This document shows positions 1 through 10,201 of a stretch of 40,529 nt of DNA, one piece after another; the first letter of the stretch is position 1, and the number at the start of each line of letters is the position of its first letter. This stretch comes from Collinsella sp. WCA1-178-WT-3 (M1) (GTDB taxonomy: Bacteria; Actinomycetota; Coriobacteriia; Coriobacteriales; Coriobacteriaceae), in NCBI RefSeq assembly GCF_009696325.1, contig NZ_VUME01000015.1, positions 1 through 40,529 on the forward strand, in the 5' to 3' direction. The notes beneath the pieces are model-generated. The model searched no databases. It was not told the DNA's origin and worked only from the letters and a program-made list of their open reading frames with translations. A program made the position numbers and the translations under genes.

Positions 1-306
1 GCCGCCTCTCGGCGGCCTTGCGAAAAACGAATCCAAGTCAGACCATTTCAAATGGTTCGATGTCTGCCCGGATGCGACACATCTGGTGTGTCCATCCTCG
101 CAGTATCCGGTTCTCAAGGTGCACGCCCCGCGGCTCATCCGGTCCGACCGGGCCGCGCGGCAAGGAGATATATTGCCAGACCGGAGGGGCCCGCGGGGCG
201 GGAATCTGGTTGCACACAACTCCTACACATTTATACCCGCTGCTGACGCTTGCCAGTCGTTACCTACCACTCGCCGAGCATATCTTTATATTGATCAGCC
301 CCATGG
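1..306. other. Gene-free left edge, possible minus-strand rRNA-type leader
   Basis: No convincing coding sequence is seen. On the minus strand there is a TATAAA-like -10 (230-235) with only a weak CTGGCA 15 bp upstream, then about 110 nt later the segment CCTTGAGAACCGGATAC (103-119). That resembles the boxA/leader segments found ahead of 16S or 23S genes. Beyond it lies a strong hairpin (70-101, arms GGATG..ACACA) and a small dyad ACCATTT-C-AAATGGT (44-58), both possible processing stems. An rRNA operon running off the left edge is a guess. A GCCGCC/GGCGGC stem sits at 1-16. Confidence 0.3.
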
Positions 307-1707
307 CTAGAGCCGATATGCGCCCCGAGCCAAAGCGCAGCCGGCATCAAGCAACTCGTCGCGCTCCTCCACCGAAAAGCCCTCGGCGTACACTCGCACC
401 ACCGGCTCAGTGCCACTCGGGCGAACCAACAGCCAGGTATCATCCTCAAATGCCAAACGCAAGCCGTCCATGTGACTTACGCTCTGCGGCGCCTTGCCGC
501 AAATCGACTTTGGATTCACACCGGGAAGCAGCGTGCGCAGCGACTCGGCATCTTCTGCCTCAAGTCGTAAATCTCGACGGCCATAACTTGTTTTTCCAAA
601 ACTCGCCTCGAGCTGATCGACCAGCACGCCCAGCGAAGCCCCCGTCTTTGCCATGAGCTCACACAGGAGTAGGCAAGCGAGAATGCCGTCACGCTCGGGC
701 ATATGCGCGGCAATGCCGATGCCACCGGCCTCCTCACCGCCCATAAGCACCCCGTCTTTTTTCATCTCGGCGGCTATATATTTGAAGCCAACCGGTTTTA
801 CGGTCACGCGGCAACCGAGTGCCTCGGCAACACGACGTACAAGCGTCGAGCACGATAGATTGACGACGACTCGCCCCTTCAAATTGCGAAACTGAACCAA
901 TTCGCCCATTACGAGCGCCATGATCTGATGCGGATGTATATATCTACCGCGCTCGTCGACCGCGCCAATACGGTCAGCATCGCCATCGGTCACCAGACCG
1001 GCACACGCACCGTCTTCGATAACTGCACGCTCGCAGGCATCCACCCACGGCTCTACGGGATCGGGACAGATATCCCCCCAATCCGATGCTTGCCCCGCAT
1101 GAATCTCATGGACCTCAACACCCAGCTCGCGCAGCAAATCGGCAAGATAACCTTGAGCCGCTCCCCCCATGGGGTCGACCGCCACGCGCAGATGAGCGGC
1201 ACGAATGGCATCGGCATCGACAAACGATGCTACCGCTCGCATATAGTCGGGAATGATATCCGCCGTGCGATACTGCTCCTCGAGCCCCAGAGGTTCGGCG
1301 GCCATCGTTGCCTCGAGTTCTTCGATGACGTCCTGGTTTGCCGTGGAACCATCGCCCATGCGCAGTTTGAGACAGAGATAGCCCTGCGGATGATGCGAAC
1401 CGGTCACCATGAGCGCCCCGCACGCCTCGCCATCGTATGCGGCAGCCCACGTGATGGCAGGCGTGGGTACAAAACGGGCCGCGAGCACGGCATCAAGGCC
1501 ATGGGCCGCAAGCACGCCAGCTGCAAGTTCTGCAAACTCGCGCGCCCGGGGACGGGTGTCATACCCGATATATACCGTCTTGCCGGGATATGTCTTTTGC
1601 CAGAGCTCGCCGGCGGCATCAGCGATACGGGCAACATTGTCAGCGTTAAAATCCTCGCCGACGCGAGCGCGCCAGCCATCAGTTCCAAAATGAATTATCG
1701 CGCACAC
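307..1707 (-). CDS. Phosphoglucomutase/phosphomannomutase family protein
   Basis: 466-residue alpha-D-phosphohexomutase, a cytosolic enzyme that interconverts hexose 1- and 6-phosphates and so feeds sugar nucleotides for cell-wall and glycan synthesis. All four family loops are visible: the catalytic phosphoserine loop TGSHHP (Ser about 104, a variant of TASHNP), the metal loop DGDADR (241-246), the sugar loop GGEEAGG (323-329) and the phosphate loop RPSGTEP (428-434). The start chosen is GTG at 1707, seven nt after GAGGTG, giving the usual N-terminus just before FGTDGWR. An upstream in-frame ATG at 1791 has no such support. It stands alone behind the terminator of the preceding methyltransferase gene. 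Glucose versus mannose preference cannot be read from sequence. GlmM is less likely because the Ser loop is not SASHNP. Confidence 0.9.
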   Translation of the reverse strand: MCAIIHFGTDGWRARVGEDFNADNVARIADAAGELWQKTYPGKTVYIGYDTRPRAREFAELAAGVLAAHGLDAVLAARFVPTPAITWAAAYDGEACGALMVTGSHHPQGYLCLKLRMGDGSTANQDVIEELEATMAAEPLGLEEQYRTADIIPDYMRAVASFVDADAIRAAHLRVAVDPMGGAAQGYLADLLRELGVEVHEIHAGQASDWGDICPDPVEPWVDACERAVIEDGACAGLVTDGDADRIGAVDERGRYIHPHQIMALVMGELVQFRNLKGRVVVNLSCSTLVRRVAEALGCRVTVKPVGFKYIAAEMKKDGVLMGGEEAGGIGIAAHMPERDGILACLLLCELMAKTGASLGVLVDQLEASFGKTSYGRRDLRLEAEDAESLRTLLPGVNPKSICGKAPQSVSHMDGLRLAFEDDTWLLVRPSGTEPVVRVYAEGFSVEERDELLDAGCALARGAYRL

Positions 1708-1828
1708 TCGCAGACACCTCGCAGTGTTTGGATCATGGTACGCAAGTGGTATACCCGCAACGAGTGCCCGGCAAGCCGCCGGCGCACGCATTCACCGTTT
1801 AGGCAAAAGCCGTCGAGGGCGCATATAG

Positions 1829-1857
1829 ACAAAAAAAACCGCCCCGGTCGGGGCGGT
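1829..1857 (-). terminator. Rho-independent terminator after the methyltransferase gene
   Basis: The perfect GC-rich stem ACCGCCCC-GGTC-GGGGCGGT (1838-1857) is followed on the minus strand by a run of eight U. It lies 27 nt beyond the methyltransferase stop codon. Confidence 0.9.
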
Positions 1858-1883
1858 AATTCGAATGTGCTTTTCTTAGGACT

Positions 1884-2777
1884 CTATATATCGAGCGCGT
1901 CTGCCATAGCAGCCGTCGTGATCGCCGTGGTTCCGCAACAGCCACCAACCATTGCGGCGCCAGCCCGCTTCCACTCGACGCATGCGCGCGCGAAAGCTTC
2001 GGGGTCCTCGTGCCACACGGGCCCATCTTGCGTTTGGACCGGATTTCCCGCATTGGGACGTACAGTAACGGGCGTCGTGGCTATCTTGACCATTCTTGGT
2101 ACCGCAGCGGTAGCCGCTGTCAGGGTGCAGCAATTGACCCCAACCGAGCTCGCACCGTGCTTCTCGGCATACAAGATGGCACCTTCGATGTTTAGGCCAT
2201 CACCCAGCAGGTCGCCCTTGTCATCAATAGCAAAGCTCACCAGAACGGGCATGCCATCAGCGGCATCATGGACACCGGCGAGCACGGGCTGCAGATTGCG
2301 GATAGACGTGATCGTCTCGACCAGAATCCCGTCGACGCCGGCGTTGAGCAGGGCGGACGCCTGCTCGCGAGCATTTGCGCGAATCTCTCGATATTCGGAA
2401 GAATCCTCGACAAACCACTCAATCGCAATAGGCCCCATGGACCCCAGCAATAGCTGGGGATTTGCCTGGCGGGCATCGTCGACCGCCCCGCGATTGACCT
2501 CTGCCATAGATGGAGCGATTTCATCGCGATCGAGCGCAAAACCCGATGCCTGGAACGTATTGGTAATAAGCACCTGTGCACCAGCGGCAGCATACAGTCG
2601 GTGGATGCGAGAAACCGTCTGCGGTTCGGCGAGGTTCCAAAATGCCGGCGGAATATCGGCGGCACCGTATTCACTCAGCAGCACGCTGCCCATCGGACCC
2701 TGTGCCAGCAGCGTCTCGCTGGCAAGTCGGCGCATAAGCTCCTCGCCGCCGAAGCGATTGTAATAACTCGTATCCAT
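1884..2777 (-). CDS. Homocysteine S-methyltransferase family protein
   Basis: 297-residue zinc-dependent methyltransferase barrel of the MmuM / MetH N-terminal type. It would transfer a methyl group from S-methylmethionine or a similar donor to homocysteine, making methionine. Zinc ligands are visible as Cys in GVNCC (216-217) and GGCCG (280-281), and QGPMGSVLL near residue 26 corresponds to the family's DGAMGT start. It lies 12 nt downstream of the DtxR-like regulator gene on the same strand, so the two are probably co-transcribed. Two starts are possible: ATG at 2777, with GAGGAA 15 nt upstream, and ATG at 2735, directly behind GGCGAGGAG. There is no cobalamin or folate domain, so it is not a full MetH. 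The methyl donor is unknown. Confidence 0.85.
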   Translation of the reverse strand: MDTSYYNRFGGEELMRRLASETLLAQGPMGSVLLSEYGAADIPPAFWNLAEPQTVSRIHRLYAAAGAQVLITNTFQASGFALDRDEIAPSMAEVNRGAVDDARQANPQLLLGSMGPIAIEWFVEDSSEYREIRANAREQASALLNAGVDGILVETITSIRNLQPVLAGVHDAADGMPVLVSFAIDDKGDLLGDGLNIEGAILYAEKHGASSVGVNCCTLTAATAAVPRMVKIATTPVTVRPNAGNPVQTQDGPVWHEDPEAFARACVEWKRAGAAMVGGCCGTTAITTAAMADALDI

Positions 2778-2789
2778 ATATATGTTTCG

Positions 2790-3212
2790 CTATTCCTCGA
2801 TGCTGATTCCCTGCTTTTCGAGATAGGCGAGCCAACGGACCATTGTGTCCTCGGAAAGCGCGTGCTCCATCATGCAGGCCTCGGCATCGGCGCGCTCAAA
2901 GTCGACGCCGAGCTCCTGGACCAAAAATGTGCGAATCAGGCGATGGCGATACCAGATAGCCAAACCGACCTCGCGCCCACGGTTGGTCAGAATAACCTTG
3001 CCGTAGTGAGACTGCTCGACAAGTTCGGATGCCTTGAGAGCCGAAACCGCCTTGTTGACCGATGCCTTCGAGACGCCAAGGCGCTGTGCGATATCGACCG
3101 ACCGCACGCCATTAGTCTCCCCATCCTCGCTTTCGATGCGAACCATGCACTCCAAGTAGTCTTCGTTCGCCACCGTTAGATGTAGCTCGCGCGAGCTATT
3201 TGTCGTATCCAT
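2790..3212 (-). CDS. DtxR/MntR-family metal-dependent transcriptional regulator
   Basis: About 140 residues. An N-terminal winged helix (VRSVDIAQRLGVSKASVNKA) is followed by the family's dimerisation and metal-binding region (HRLIRTFLVQELGV, then EACMMEHALS). It lacks a C-terminal SH3 domain, so it is the short MntR type, which represses uptake genes when bound to Mn or Fe. The start is taken as ATG 3212, with AAGGG ten nt upstream. ATG 3218 and ATG 3233 are alternatives. It is divergent from pepT, and the shared intergenic region contains a perfect 20-bp palindrome that may be its operator. No metal transporter is adjacent in this window, so the target genes are not evident. Confidence 0.85.
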   Translation of the reverse strand: MDTTNSSRELHLTVANEDYLECMVRIESEDGETNGVRSVDIAQRLGVSKASVNKAVSALKASELVEQSHYGKVILTNRGREVGLAIWYRHRLIRTFLVQELGVDFERADAEACMMEHALSEDTMVRWLAYLEKQGISIEE

Positions 3213-3243
3213 GAACATCCGTCCCTTCTGCATTCAATGGCTG

Positions 3244-3294
3244 ATTCTACCCCATCCAAGCGTCGCGGTATGCCGCGGCATACCGTGCTAGAGT
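3244..3294. promoter_or_regulatory. Divergent promoter region with perfect 20-bp palindrome
   Basis: CGGTATGCCGCGGCATACCG (3266-3285) is a perfect dyad. It lies between a minus-strand -10 (TAGAAT, 3244-3249) for the DtxR-like gene and a plus-strand extended -10 (TGC-TAGAGT, 3286-3294) for pepT. Neither promoter has a good -35, and the palindrome covers both -35 zones. The dyad is seen directly. Its use as an operator, possibly by the adjacent regulator, is inference. Confidence 0.6.
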
Positions 3295-3332
3295 TCTTGT
3301 TGCACACGACAACCAAGATTGGAGCGGTCTCT

Positions 3333-4580
3333 ATGGAAAACACCACCACGAACCCCGACGTACTCGAGCGTTTTTTGCGCTACGTCCAGATCAACACACA
3401 GTCCGAGGATGCCAACTGCGACCAGGTTCCATCGAGCACCGTCCAGTTTGATCTTGCCAATGTGCTTGCCGAGGAATTGCGCGAGCTTGGTGCAACCGAT
3501 GCCCATGTAACCGAAAACGCCTATGTCTGCGCTCACATTCCCGCGAGCGCCGGCTCCGAGAATAAGCCCGCCCTGGGCCTGATCGCGCACCTCGACACCA
3601 CCGAGGTCGCACCGGGCGCCGGCGTAGCGCCGCACATCGTGCACTACGAGGGCGGCGACCTGGTTTGCGGCATCGTCGACGGCAAGCCCGTATCCATGAG
3701 CACCGCCAAGCTCCCCGCCCTCAACAACCTTTTGGGCGAGGACCTGGTTTGCACCGACGGCACCACGCTGCTGGGCGCCGACGACAAGGCCGGTGTCGCC
3801 GAGATTATGGCGCTCGTCGCACGCATTGCACAGGACCCCAGCCTGCCCCACCCCACGCTTGGTATTTGTTTCTGCCCGGACGAGGAAATCGGCCACGGTG
3901 CCGAGCTGTTGGATATCGAGGACTTTGGCTGTAAGTATGCCTACACAGTCGACGGCGGTCCGGTTGGCGAGCTTGAGTGGGAGTGCTTCAACGCCGCCGA
4001 GGCTACCGTTAGCTTTGAGGGCCAGTCCATTCACCCCGGCGACGCCAAGGGCCGCATGGTTAACGCGGGCAATCTGTTCTGCGACTTCAATGCCCTGCTT
4101 CCCTACGTGCAGCGTCCGGAATACACCGAGGGCTACGAGGGCTTCTATCACCTCGAGGGCGTTTCTGCCACAGTCGACCATGCCACGGCGCGCTATATCG
4201 TCCGTGATCACGATGCCGCCAAGTTCCAGCAGAAGCTCGATCTGATGGATGCTGCCGCCGCGCTGCTCAACCAGCGTCTGGGCGAGGAGCGCGTAACGGT
4301 CGAGATCAAGCACCAGTACCGTAACATGGCCGAGATCGTCCGCGACTACCCAGAGCTGATCGAAGTCGCCAAGGAATCCTTCCTTGCCTGCGATGTTGAG
4401 CCCCAGGTGCTGCCGATTCGCGGCGGCACCGACGGCGCACAGCTGTCGTTCCGCGGCCTGCCCTGTCCCAACCTTTCGACGGGCGGCTACTGCTACCACG
4501 GCGTCAACGAGTTTGTTCCGGTCAGCTCGCTCGTCAAGATGACCGACGTCTTGCAGGAGCTCGTCGCCCGCTTCGCATAA
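3333..4580 (+). CDS. pepT: Peptidase T (tripeptide aminopeptidase)
   Basis: 415-residue cytosolic M20B metallopeptidase that removes the N-terminal residue from tripeptides, using two zinc ions. Visible motifs: HLDTT (His 86, Asp 88), GADDK (150-152), CPDEEIGHG with the catalytic Glu pair at 184-185, YTVDGG (Asp about 207), RGGTDG and a C-terminal YHGVNEF with the last metal-binding His. Length matches the family (about 405-415). The start is ATG 3333, eight nt after GGAG. The longer in-frame reading upstream crosses the promoter region. It is divergent from the DtxR-like gene, from which it may share control through the palindrome at 3266-3285, and it ends at a strong terminator. Confidence 0.93.
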   Translation: MENTTTNPDVLERFLRYVQINTQSEDANCDQVPSSTVQFDLANVLAEELRELGATDAHVTENAYVCAHIPASAGSENKPALGLIAHLDTTEVAPGAGVAPHIVHYEGGDLVCGIVDGKPVSMSTAKLPALNNLLGEDLVCTDGTTLLGADDKAGVAEIMALVARIAQDPSLPHPTLGICFCPDEEIGHGAELLDIEDFGCKYAYTVDGGPVGELEWECFNAAEATVSFEGQSIHPGDAKGRMVNAGNLFCDFNALLPYVQRPEYTEGYEGFYHLEGVSATVDHATARYIVRDHDAAKFQQKLDLMDAAAALLNQRLGEERVTVEIKHQYRNMAEIVRDYPELIEVAKESFLACDVEPQVLPIRGGTDGAQLSFRGLPCPNLSTGGYCYHGVNEFVPVSSLVKMTDVLQELVARFA

Positions 4581-4604
4581 GGAACTCGAATAATCTAGGT
4601 AAGC

Positions 4605-4646
4605 AAAATCGCCCCGTCCTCAAAACCGAGAACGGGGCGATTTTTT
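4605..4646 (+). terminator. Rho-independent terminator after pepT
   Basis: The stem ATCGCCCCGT / ACGGGGCGAT is followed by six T. It lies about 25 nt after the pepT stop and could work in both directions. Confidence 0.9.
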
Positions 4647-4700
4647 GGTGCAAGGGGAGTAGTCGGCATCGCTGGTTGAATCAACGTCAGCGAGCGACAT

Positions 4701-4786
4701 CCAGAGCGAACAAGTTGGCATGAAAAAGGCAGGACATTGACCTTCTGGTCATGCCCTGCCTTTTGAATGACAAATTGTCGCTCTGG
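4701..4786 (+). repeat. Structured two-hairpin element, copy A (second hairpin missing)
   Basis: Long hairpin with outer arms CCAGAGCGA / TCGCTCTGG (4701-4709 / 4778-4786), a middle helix CAAGTTGGCAT / ATGACAAATTG, an inner helix around AAAAGGCAGG / CCCTGCCTTTT, and the apical GACC-TTCT-GGTC. Left flank CAGCGAGCG and right flank GCGCGCA match the other copies. The short second hairpin present in copies B, C and D is absent here. The element runs directly into the LCP gene's TAG stop (CTAG at 4800). Confidence 0.75.
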
Positions 4787-4799
4787 ACGGCGCGCAACC

Positions 4800-6053
4800 C
4801 TAGTAGTTGGCTTCGTAACCGTTGCCGTCGCCAGTGGGCTCCTCGTAATAATATGAGCTGTAATCCGAATCGTCCGAATAGCTCGAATCGTCCGAATAGC
4901 TCGAATCGCCCGAGCTTTCCGACGAACCGGCCGTACCGTAGGCGTAATCGTCAGAAGTATGATTGCTCAAATCACCGATTGTGGAGCTGGTTCCGTCGGA
5001 TAGGCCCATGGTGTTTGGTCCCTTAGGATCCTTGCCGGCATCGACGCGCGCCATCATCTCCTTAAGCTCGTCCTCGTAGACAAAGACATAGCTCTGGCCG
5101 TCGATCATGGTGGTTTCATCTGCGTAGGAAGGCAGATTCGCCGAATAGATGCCATCGACATCCATGCCGCGCATAGCATTGACCGTAGACACGATGTCCT
5201 GAACGCTCATATCGGTCACAAGCATATCGGACAGCGAATTAACCAGGTCGAAGACCTTCGTAGCATCAAAGTTGTTGAGAATCTGGTTGGCAAGGGCACC
5301 AAGCACCTGGCGTTGGTGACGCATGCGCGTATAGTCGCCGTCGGCATAGGTATAGCGGCAACGGGCATAGGTGAGCGCGGTAGCACCGTCCATGTGCTGC
5401 TGGCCTGCCGTAATCTTAATGTCCAGATGCTCGGGGTCATCGACATCGTCGGTGGCGTTGATGTCGATACCGCCCACAGAGTCAATCAATGATTGCATAC
5501 CGTCAAAGCTAACCTCGGCATAGTGGGAAATCTGCACGCCGCACAGCTCATTGACCGCTTGAACCATGGCCTCGGCACCGCCATAGGTATGGCAGGCGTT
5601 GATCTTCATGGTTTCGCCGTTATAGACAACCTTGGTATCACGTGGAATGGATATAAGCGTAGCCTGCTTTTGCGTAGGGTCGATGCGCGCCAAGATAATT
5701 GAATCGGAGCGATACGTGTCCTCGCCCGGACGACCATCGGTACCCAAGAGAAGCACGTAGAACGGATCCTTGGCCTCATTGGTATCCACCAAGATATGGC
5801 GCAGATTGTCGGTAATGACATTGGAATCGCCAAGCTTGCCCATAATATTGGCGAACCACAGCCCGGCGGCAGTCGTAGCGCTCAACAGCACGCCAAGCAC
5901 GGCGATAAGCGCAACGCGACGGATTGTCTGGCCGCGGCGGCGCTGACGAGCGCGCTCGGAGTAGCGTGCAACATTATCGCGACTGTAGATCTTGGCCTGT
6001 GCGCCGGTTGAAGGTCTTCGAGTATCCGCTAAGGGCTTCTTATTATTAAACAT
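4800..6053 (-). CDS. LytR-CpsA-Psr (LCP) family cell-wall glycopolymer ligase
   Basis: 417 residues. A basic cytoplasmic N-terminus (about 1-46), one membrane segment (about 47-69), and an extracellular LCP domain (about 95-300). Core motifs are visible: LLLGTDGRPG, YRSDSIILARID, SIPRDTKV, INACHTYGG, VSFDGMQSLIDSVGGID and TYARCRY. LCP proteins transfer undecaprenyl-linked glycopolymers such as teichoic acids onto peptidoglycan. The last 45-50 residues are a low-complexity Ser/Asp/Tyr tail made partly from an 18-bp tandem repeat. ATG 6053 is preferred, six nt after GCAGG; a TTG two codons upstream is possible. It starts 12 nt after murA, so the two probably form a murA-LCP unit for envelope assembly. 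Confidence 0.9.
   Translation of the reverse strand: MFNNKKPLADTRRPSTGAQAKIYSRDNVARYSERARQRRRGQTIRRVALIAVLGVLLSATTAAGLWFANIMGKLGDSNVITDNLRHILVDTNEAKDPFYVLLLGTDGRPGEDTYRSDSIILARIDPTQKQATLISIPRDTKVVYNGETMKINACHTYGGAEAMVQAVNELCGVQISHYAEVSFDGMQSLIDSVGGIDINATDDVDDPEHLDIKITAGQQHMDGATALTYARCRYTYADGDYTRMRHQRQVLGALANQILNNFDATKVFDLVNSLSDMLVTDMSVQDIVSTVNAMRGMDVDGIYSANLPSYADETTMIDGQSYVFVYEDELKEMMARVDAGKDPKGPNTMGLSDGTSSTIGDLSNHTSDDYAYGTAGSSESSGDSSYSDDSSYSDDSDYSSYYYEEPTGDGNGYEANY
4867..4909. repeat. 18-bp tandem repeat in the LCP gene tail
   Basis: About 2.4 copies of the unit CGAATCGTCCGAATAGCT. It encodes Ser-Tyr-Ser-Asp-Asp-Ser-type repeats at the C-terminus of the LCP protein. Confidence 0.85.
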
Positions 6054-6065
6054 AGGCAACCTGCA

Positions 6066-7349
6066 TTAGTAGATGACGGGATCGGGAACAGTGGCGTGCT
6101 CGACGTTTGCACCAAGTGCCTGCAGTTTTTCGACAAACTGCTCATAGCCACGTTTGATGTGATGAATGGCCGAGACCTCGGTAACGCCGTCGGCGATAAG
6201 GCCAGCAACGACGAGCGCGGCGCCGCCGCGCAGATCAGGCGAGGTAACCTGTGCACCCGAGAACCCCTTGACGCCATGAATCATGGCGTGATGGCTTTCG
6301 ATGCGGATATCTGCGCCCATACGGACCAGCTCCGACGCGAACATGAAGCGGTTCTCGAAGATATTCTCGGTAATCACAGAGCTGCCATCAGCGAGAGCGG
6401 AAAGCACCATGATCTGCGCCTGCATGTCCGTCGGGAAGCCCGGGAACGGAAGTGTCTGAATATCGACCGGCCTGATGTGCTCGACACGACTCACGTGAAC
6501 GCCATTCTCGATTCGCTCACACTCGATACCCATGAGCTCCATCTTCTTGAGCACCATGCCCAAGTGAATGGGGCAAAAGCCCGTAACGTCGACACCGCGG
6601 TCATCGGCCATCAGGGCACCGGCAACGATAAAGGTGCCGGCCTCGATGCGGTCGCCCACCACGCGATGGGTAACGGGATGCAGCTCGTCCACACCTTCGA
6701 TGGTCACGACGGGCGTGCCGGCGCCAACAATCTTGGCGCCCATCTCGTTGAGCATATTGGCAAGGTCGACGATCTCGGGCTCGCGAGCCGCATTATCGAT
6801 AACCGTAGTGCCTTGCGCGCGCACGGCCGCCATGATGAGGTTCTCGGTAGCGCCGACGCTGGCAAACTCAAGCGTAACCGTGGTACCACGCAGCCCCTGA
6901 GGAGCGTTGGCATTGATGTAACCGTGTGCAGTGTCGAATTCTACGCCCAGCGCCTCAAGACCCAAGATGTGCATGTCGATCTTACGGGCACCCAGATTGC
7001 AGCCACCCGGCATGGCAATCTTGGCACGATGGAAACGGCCCAGCAGGGGACCCATCACGGCCGTGGAGGCGCGCATCTTGGCGACAAGCTCGTAGGGAGC
7101 CTCCCAGGAATCAACCTGAGAAGTGTCGATCTCGAGCGTATGCTCATCGAGAACGTCAATCTTGGCGCCCATACCCTTGAGCACCTTGCCCATAACATGG
7201 ACATCCGAGATATCGGGCACGTTCTGCAGCGTCGTCTTCCCCGGTGCCAGAAGCGTTGCCGCCATGAGTTTGAGTGCAGAGTTCTTTGCACCCGAAACGG
7301 GCACGGAGCCTCCGATGGTGTGGCCACCTTCAACACGGATAATATCCAA
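6066..7349 (-). CDS. murA: UDP-N-acetylglucosamine 1-carboxyvinyltransferase
   Basis: 427-residue first committed enzyme of peptidoglycan synthesis. It transfers enolpyruvate from PEP to UDP-GlcNAc in the cytosol and is the target of fosfomycin. Visible features: SGAKNSAL with Lys 22, the catalytic-loop Cys 116 in [10 protein letters not shown] (fosfomycin-sensitive type), and [13 protein letters not shown] near the C-terminus. The start is TTG 7349, six nt after AAGGG, and gives the conserved N-terminus MDIIRVEGG. It lies behind the atp operon. A terminator-like hairpin ends 12 bp upstream of its start, leaving almost no room for a separate promoter, so it is probably expressed by readthrough. 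The LCP gene follows 12 nt later. Confidence 0.96.
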   Translation of the reverse strand: MDIIRVEGGHTIGGSVPVSGAKNSALKLMAATLLAPGKTTLQNVPDISDVHVMGKVLKGMGAKIDVLDEHTLEIDTSQVDSWEAPYELVAKMRASTAVMGPLLGRFHRAKIAMPGGCNLGARKIDMHILGLEALGVEFDTAHGYINANAPQGLRGTTVTLEFASVGATENLIMAAVRAQGTTVIDNAAREPEIVDLANMLNEMGAKIVGAGTPVVTIEGVDELHPVTHRVVGDRIEAGTFIVAGALMADDRGVDVTGFCPIHLGMVLKKMELMGIECERIENGVHVSRVEHIRPVDIQTLPFPGFPTDMQAQIMVLSALADGSSVITENIFENRFMFASELVRMGADIRIESHHAMIHGVKGFSGAQVTSPDLRGGAALVVAGLIADGVTEVSAIHHIKRGYEQFVEKLQALGANVEHATVPDPVIY

Positions 7350-7361
7350 GGTCTACCCTTT

Positions 7362-7401
7362 CAAAAAGCATGCCCGGGATGGCTGGGCCATCCCGGGCAT
7401 G
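7362..7401 (-). terminator. Terminator-like hairpin between atpC and murA
   Basis: The perfect 14-bp arms CATGCCCGGGATGG / CCATCCCGGGCATG (7369-7382 / 7388-7401) are followed on the minus strand by CTTTTTG. It marks the end of the atp operon but sits directly before murA, so it may act as a partial terminator. Confidence 0.8.
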
Positions 7402-7437
7402 ATGTGTTCGCAAATGGTCGAACGCCAAATCGTTTGA

Positions 7438-7830
7438 CTATTGGGCAAGCATGAGCTTACACCATGCGATTTCATTATAGAGGTAGGCGCGGCGTGCATC
7501 ATCCTCCGACAAATTACCCAGCTTCTCTTCAAAACCTTGAATATCAGCTTTAAGCTTGTCGGCATCGACGGTCGCCAAATCGCAAGCGCGCTCGGCGAGA
7601 ACGGTCACGACATCGTCCGCAACCTGGGCATAGCCGCCGGCCACGGCAAACGTGTGGTCGACAGTGCCCATGGCCTTATCGGAGACGCGAACGTAACCGC
7701 GGTCGATCGTGCAGATCTCGCTGGAGTGAGCAGGCAGAACGCCAAACTCGCCATCCGTGGACGGAATCGACACAAACGCAGCGTCGCCCTCATAGGCGCA
7801 GCTCACGGGGCACACGATGCGGATACGCAT
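7438..7830 (-). CDS. atpC: F1Fo ATP synthase subunit epsilon
   Basis: 130 residues. The N-terminal beta sandwich (IRIVCPVSCAYEGDAAFVSIP, GEFGVLPAHSSEI) is followed by a C-terminal helical region. This is the central-stalk subunit that binds gamma and restrains ATP hydrolysis. It starts three nt after the atpD stop, with GGGAGAAG in the atpD tail as ribosome binding site. It is the last gene of the atp operon, followed by a hairpin terminator. Confidence 0.95.
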   Translation of the reverse strand: MRIRIVCPVSCAYEGDAAFVSIPSTDGEFGVLPAHSSEICTIDRGYVRVSDKAMGTVDHTFAVAGGYAQVADDVVTVLAERACDLATVDADKLKADIQGFEEKLGNLSEDDARRAYLYNEIAWCKLMLAQ

Positions 7831-7833
7831 AAC

Positions 7834-10196
<2,363 letters not shown>

Positions 10197-10201
10197 AGGG
10201 C

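Noticed and set aside
40-70. GGTTCGA near the left edge as a tRNA T-arm
   Set aside because: No matching acceptor or anticodon stems are present; the bases form only a small dyad.
928-2763. A 611-codon open frame on the plus strand across two minus-strand genes
   Set aside because: It is antisense to the phosphohexomutase and methyltransferase genes, which have full family motifs. Its product has no recognisable domain. Long antisense frames are common in GC-rich DNA.
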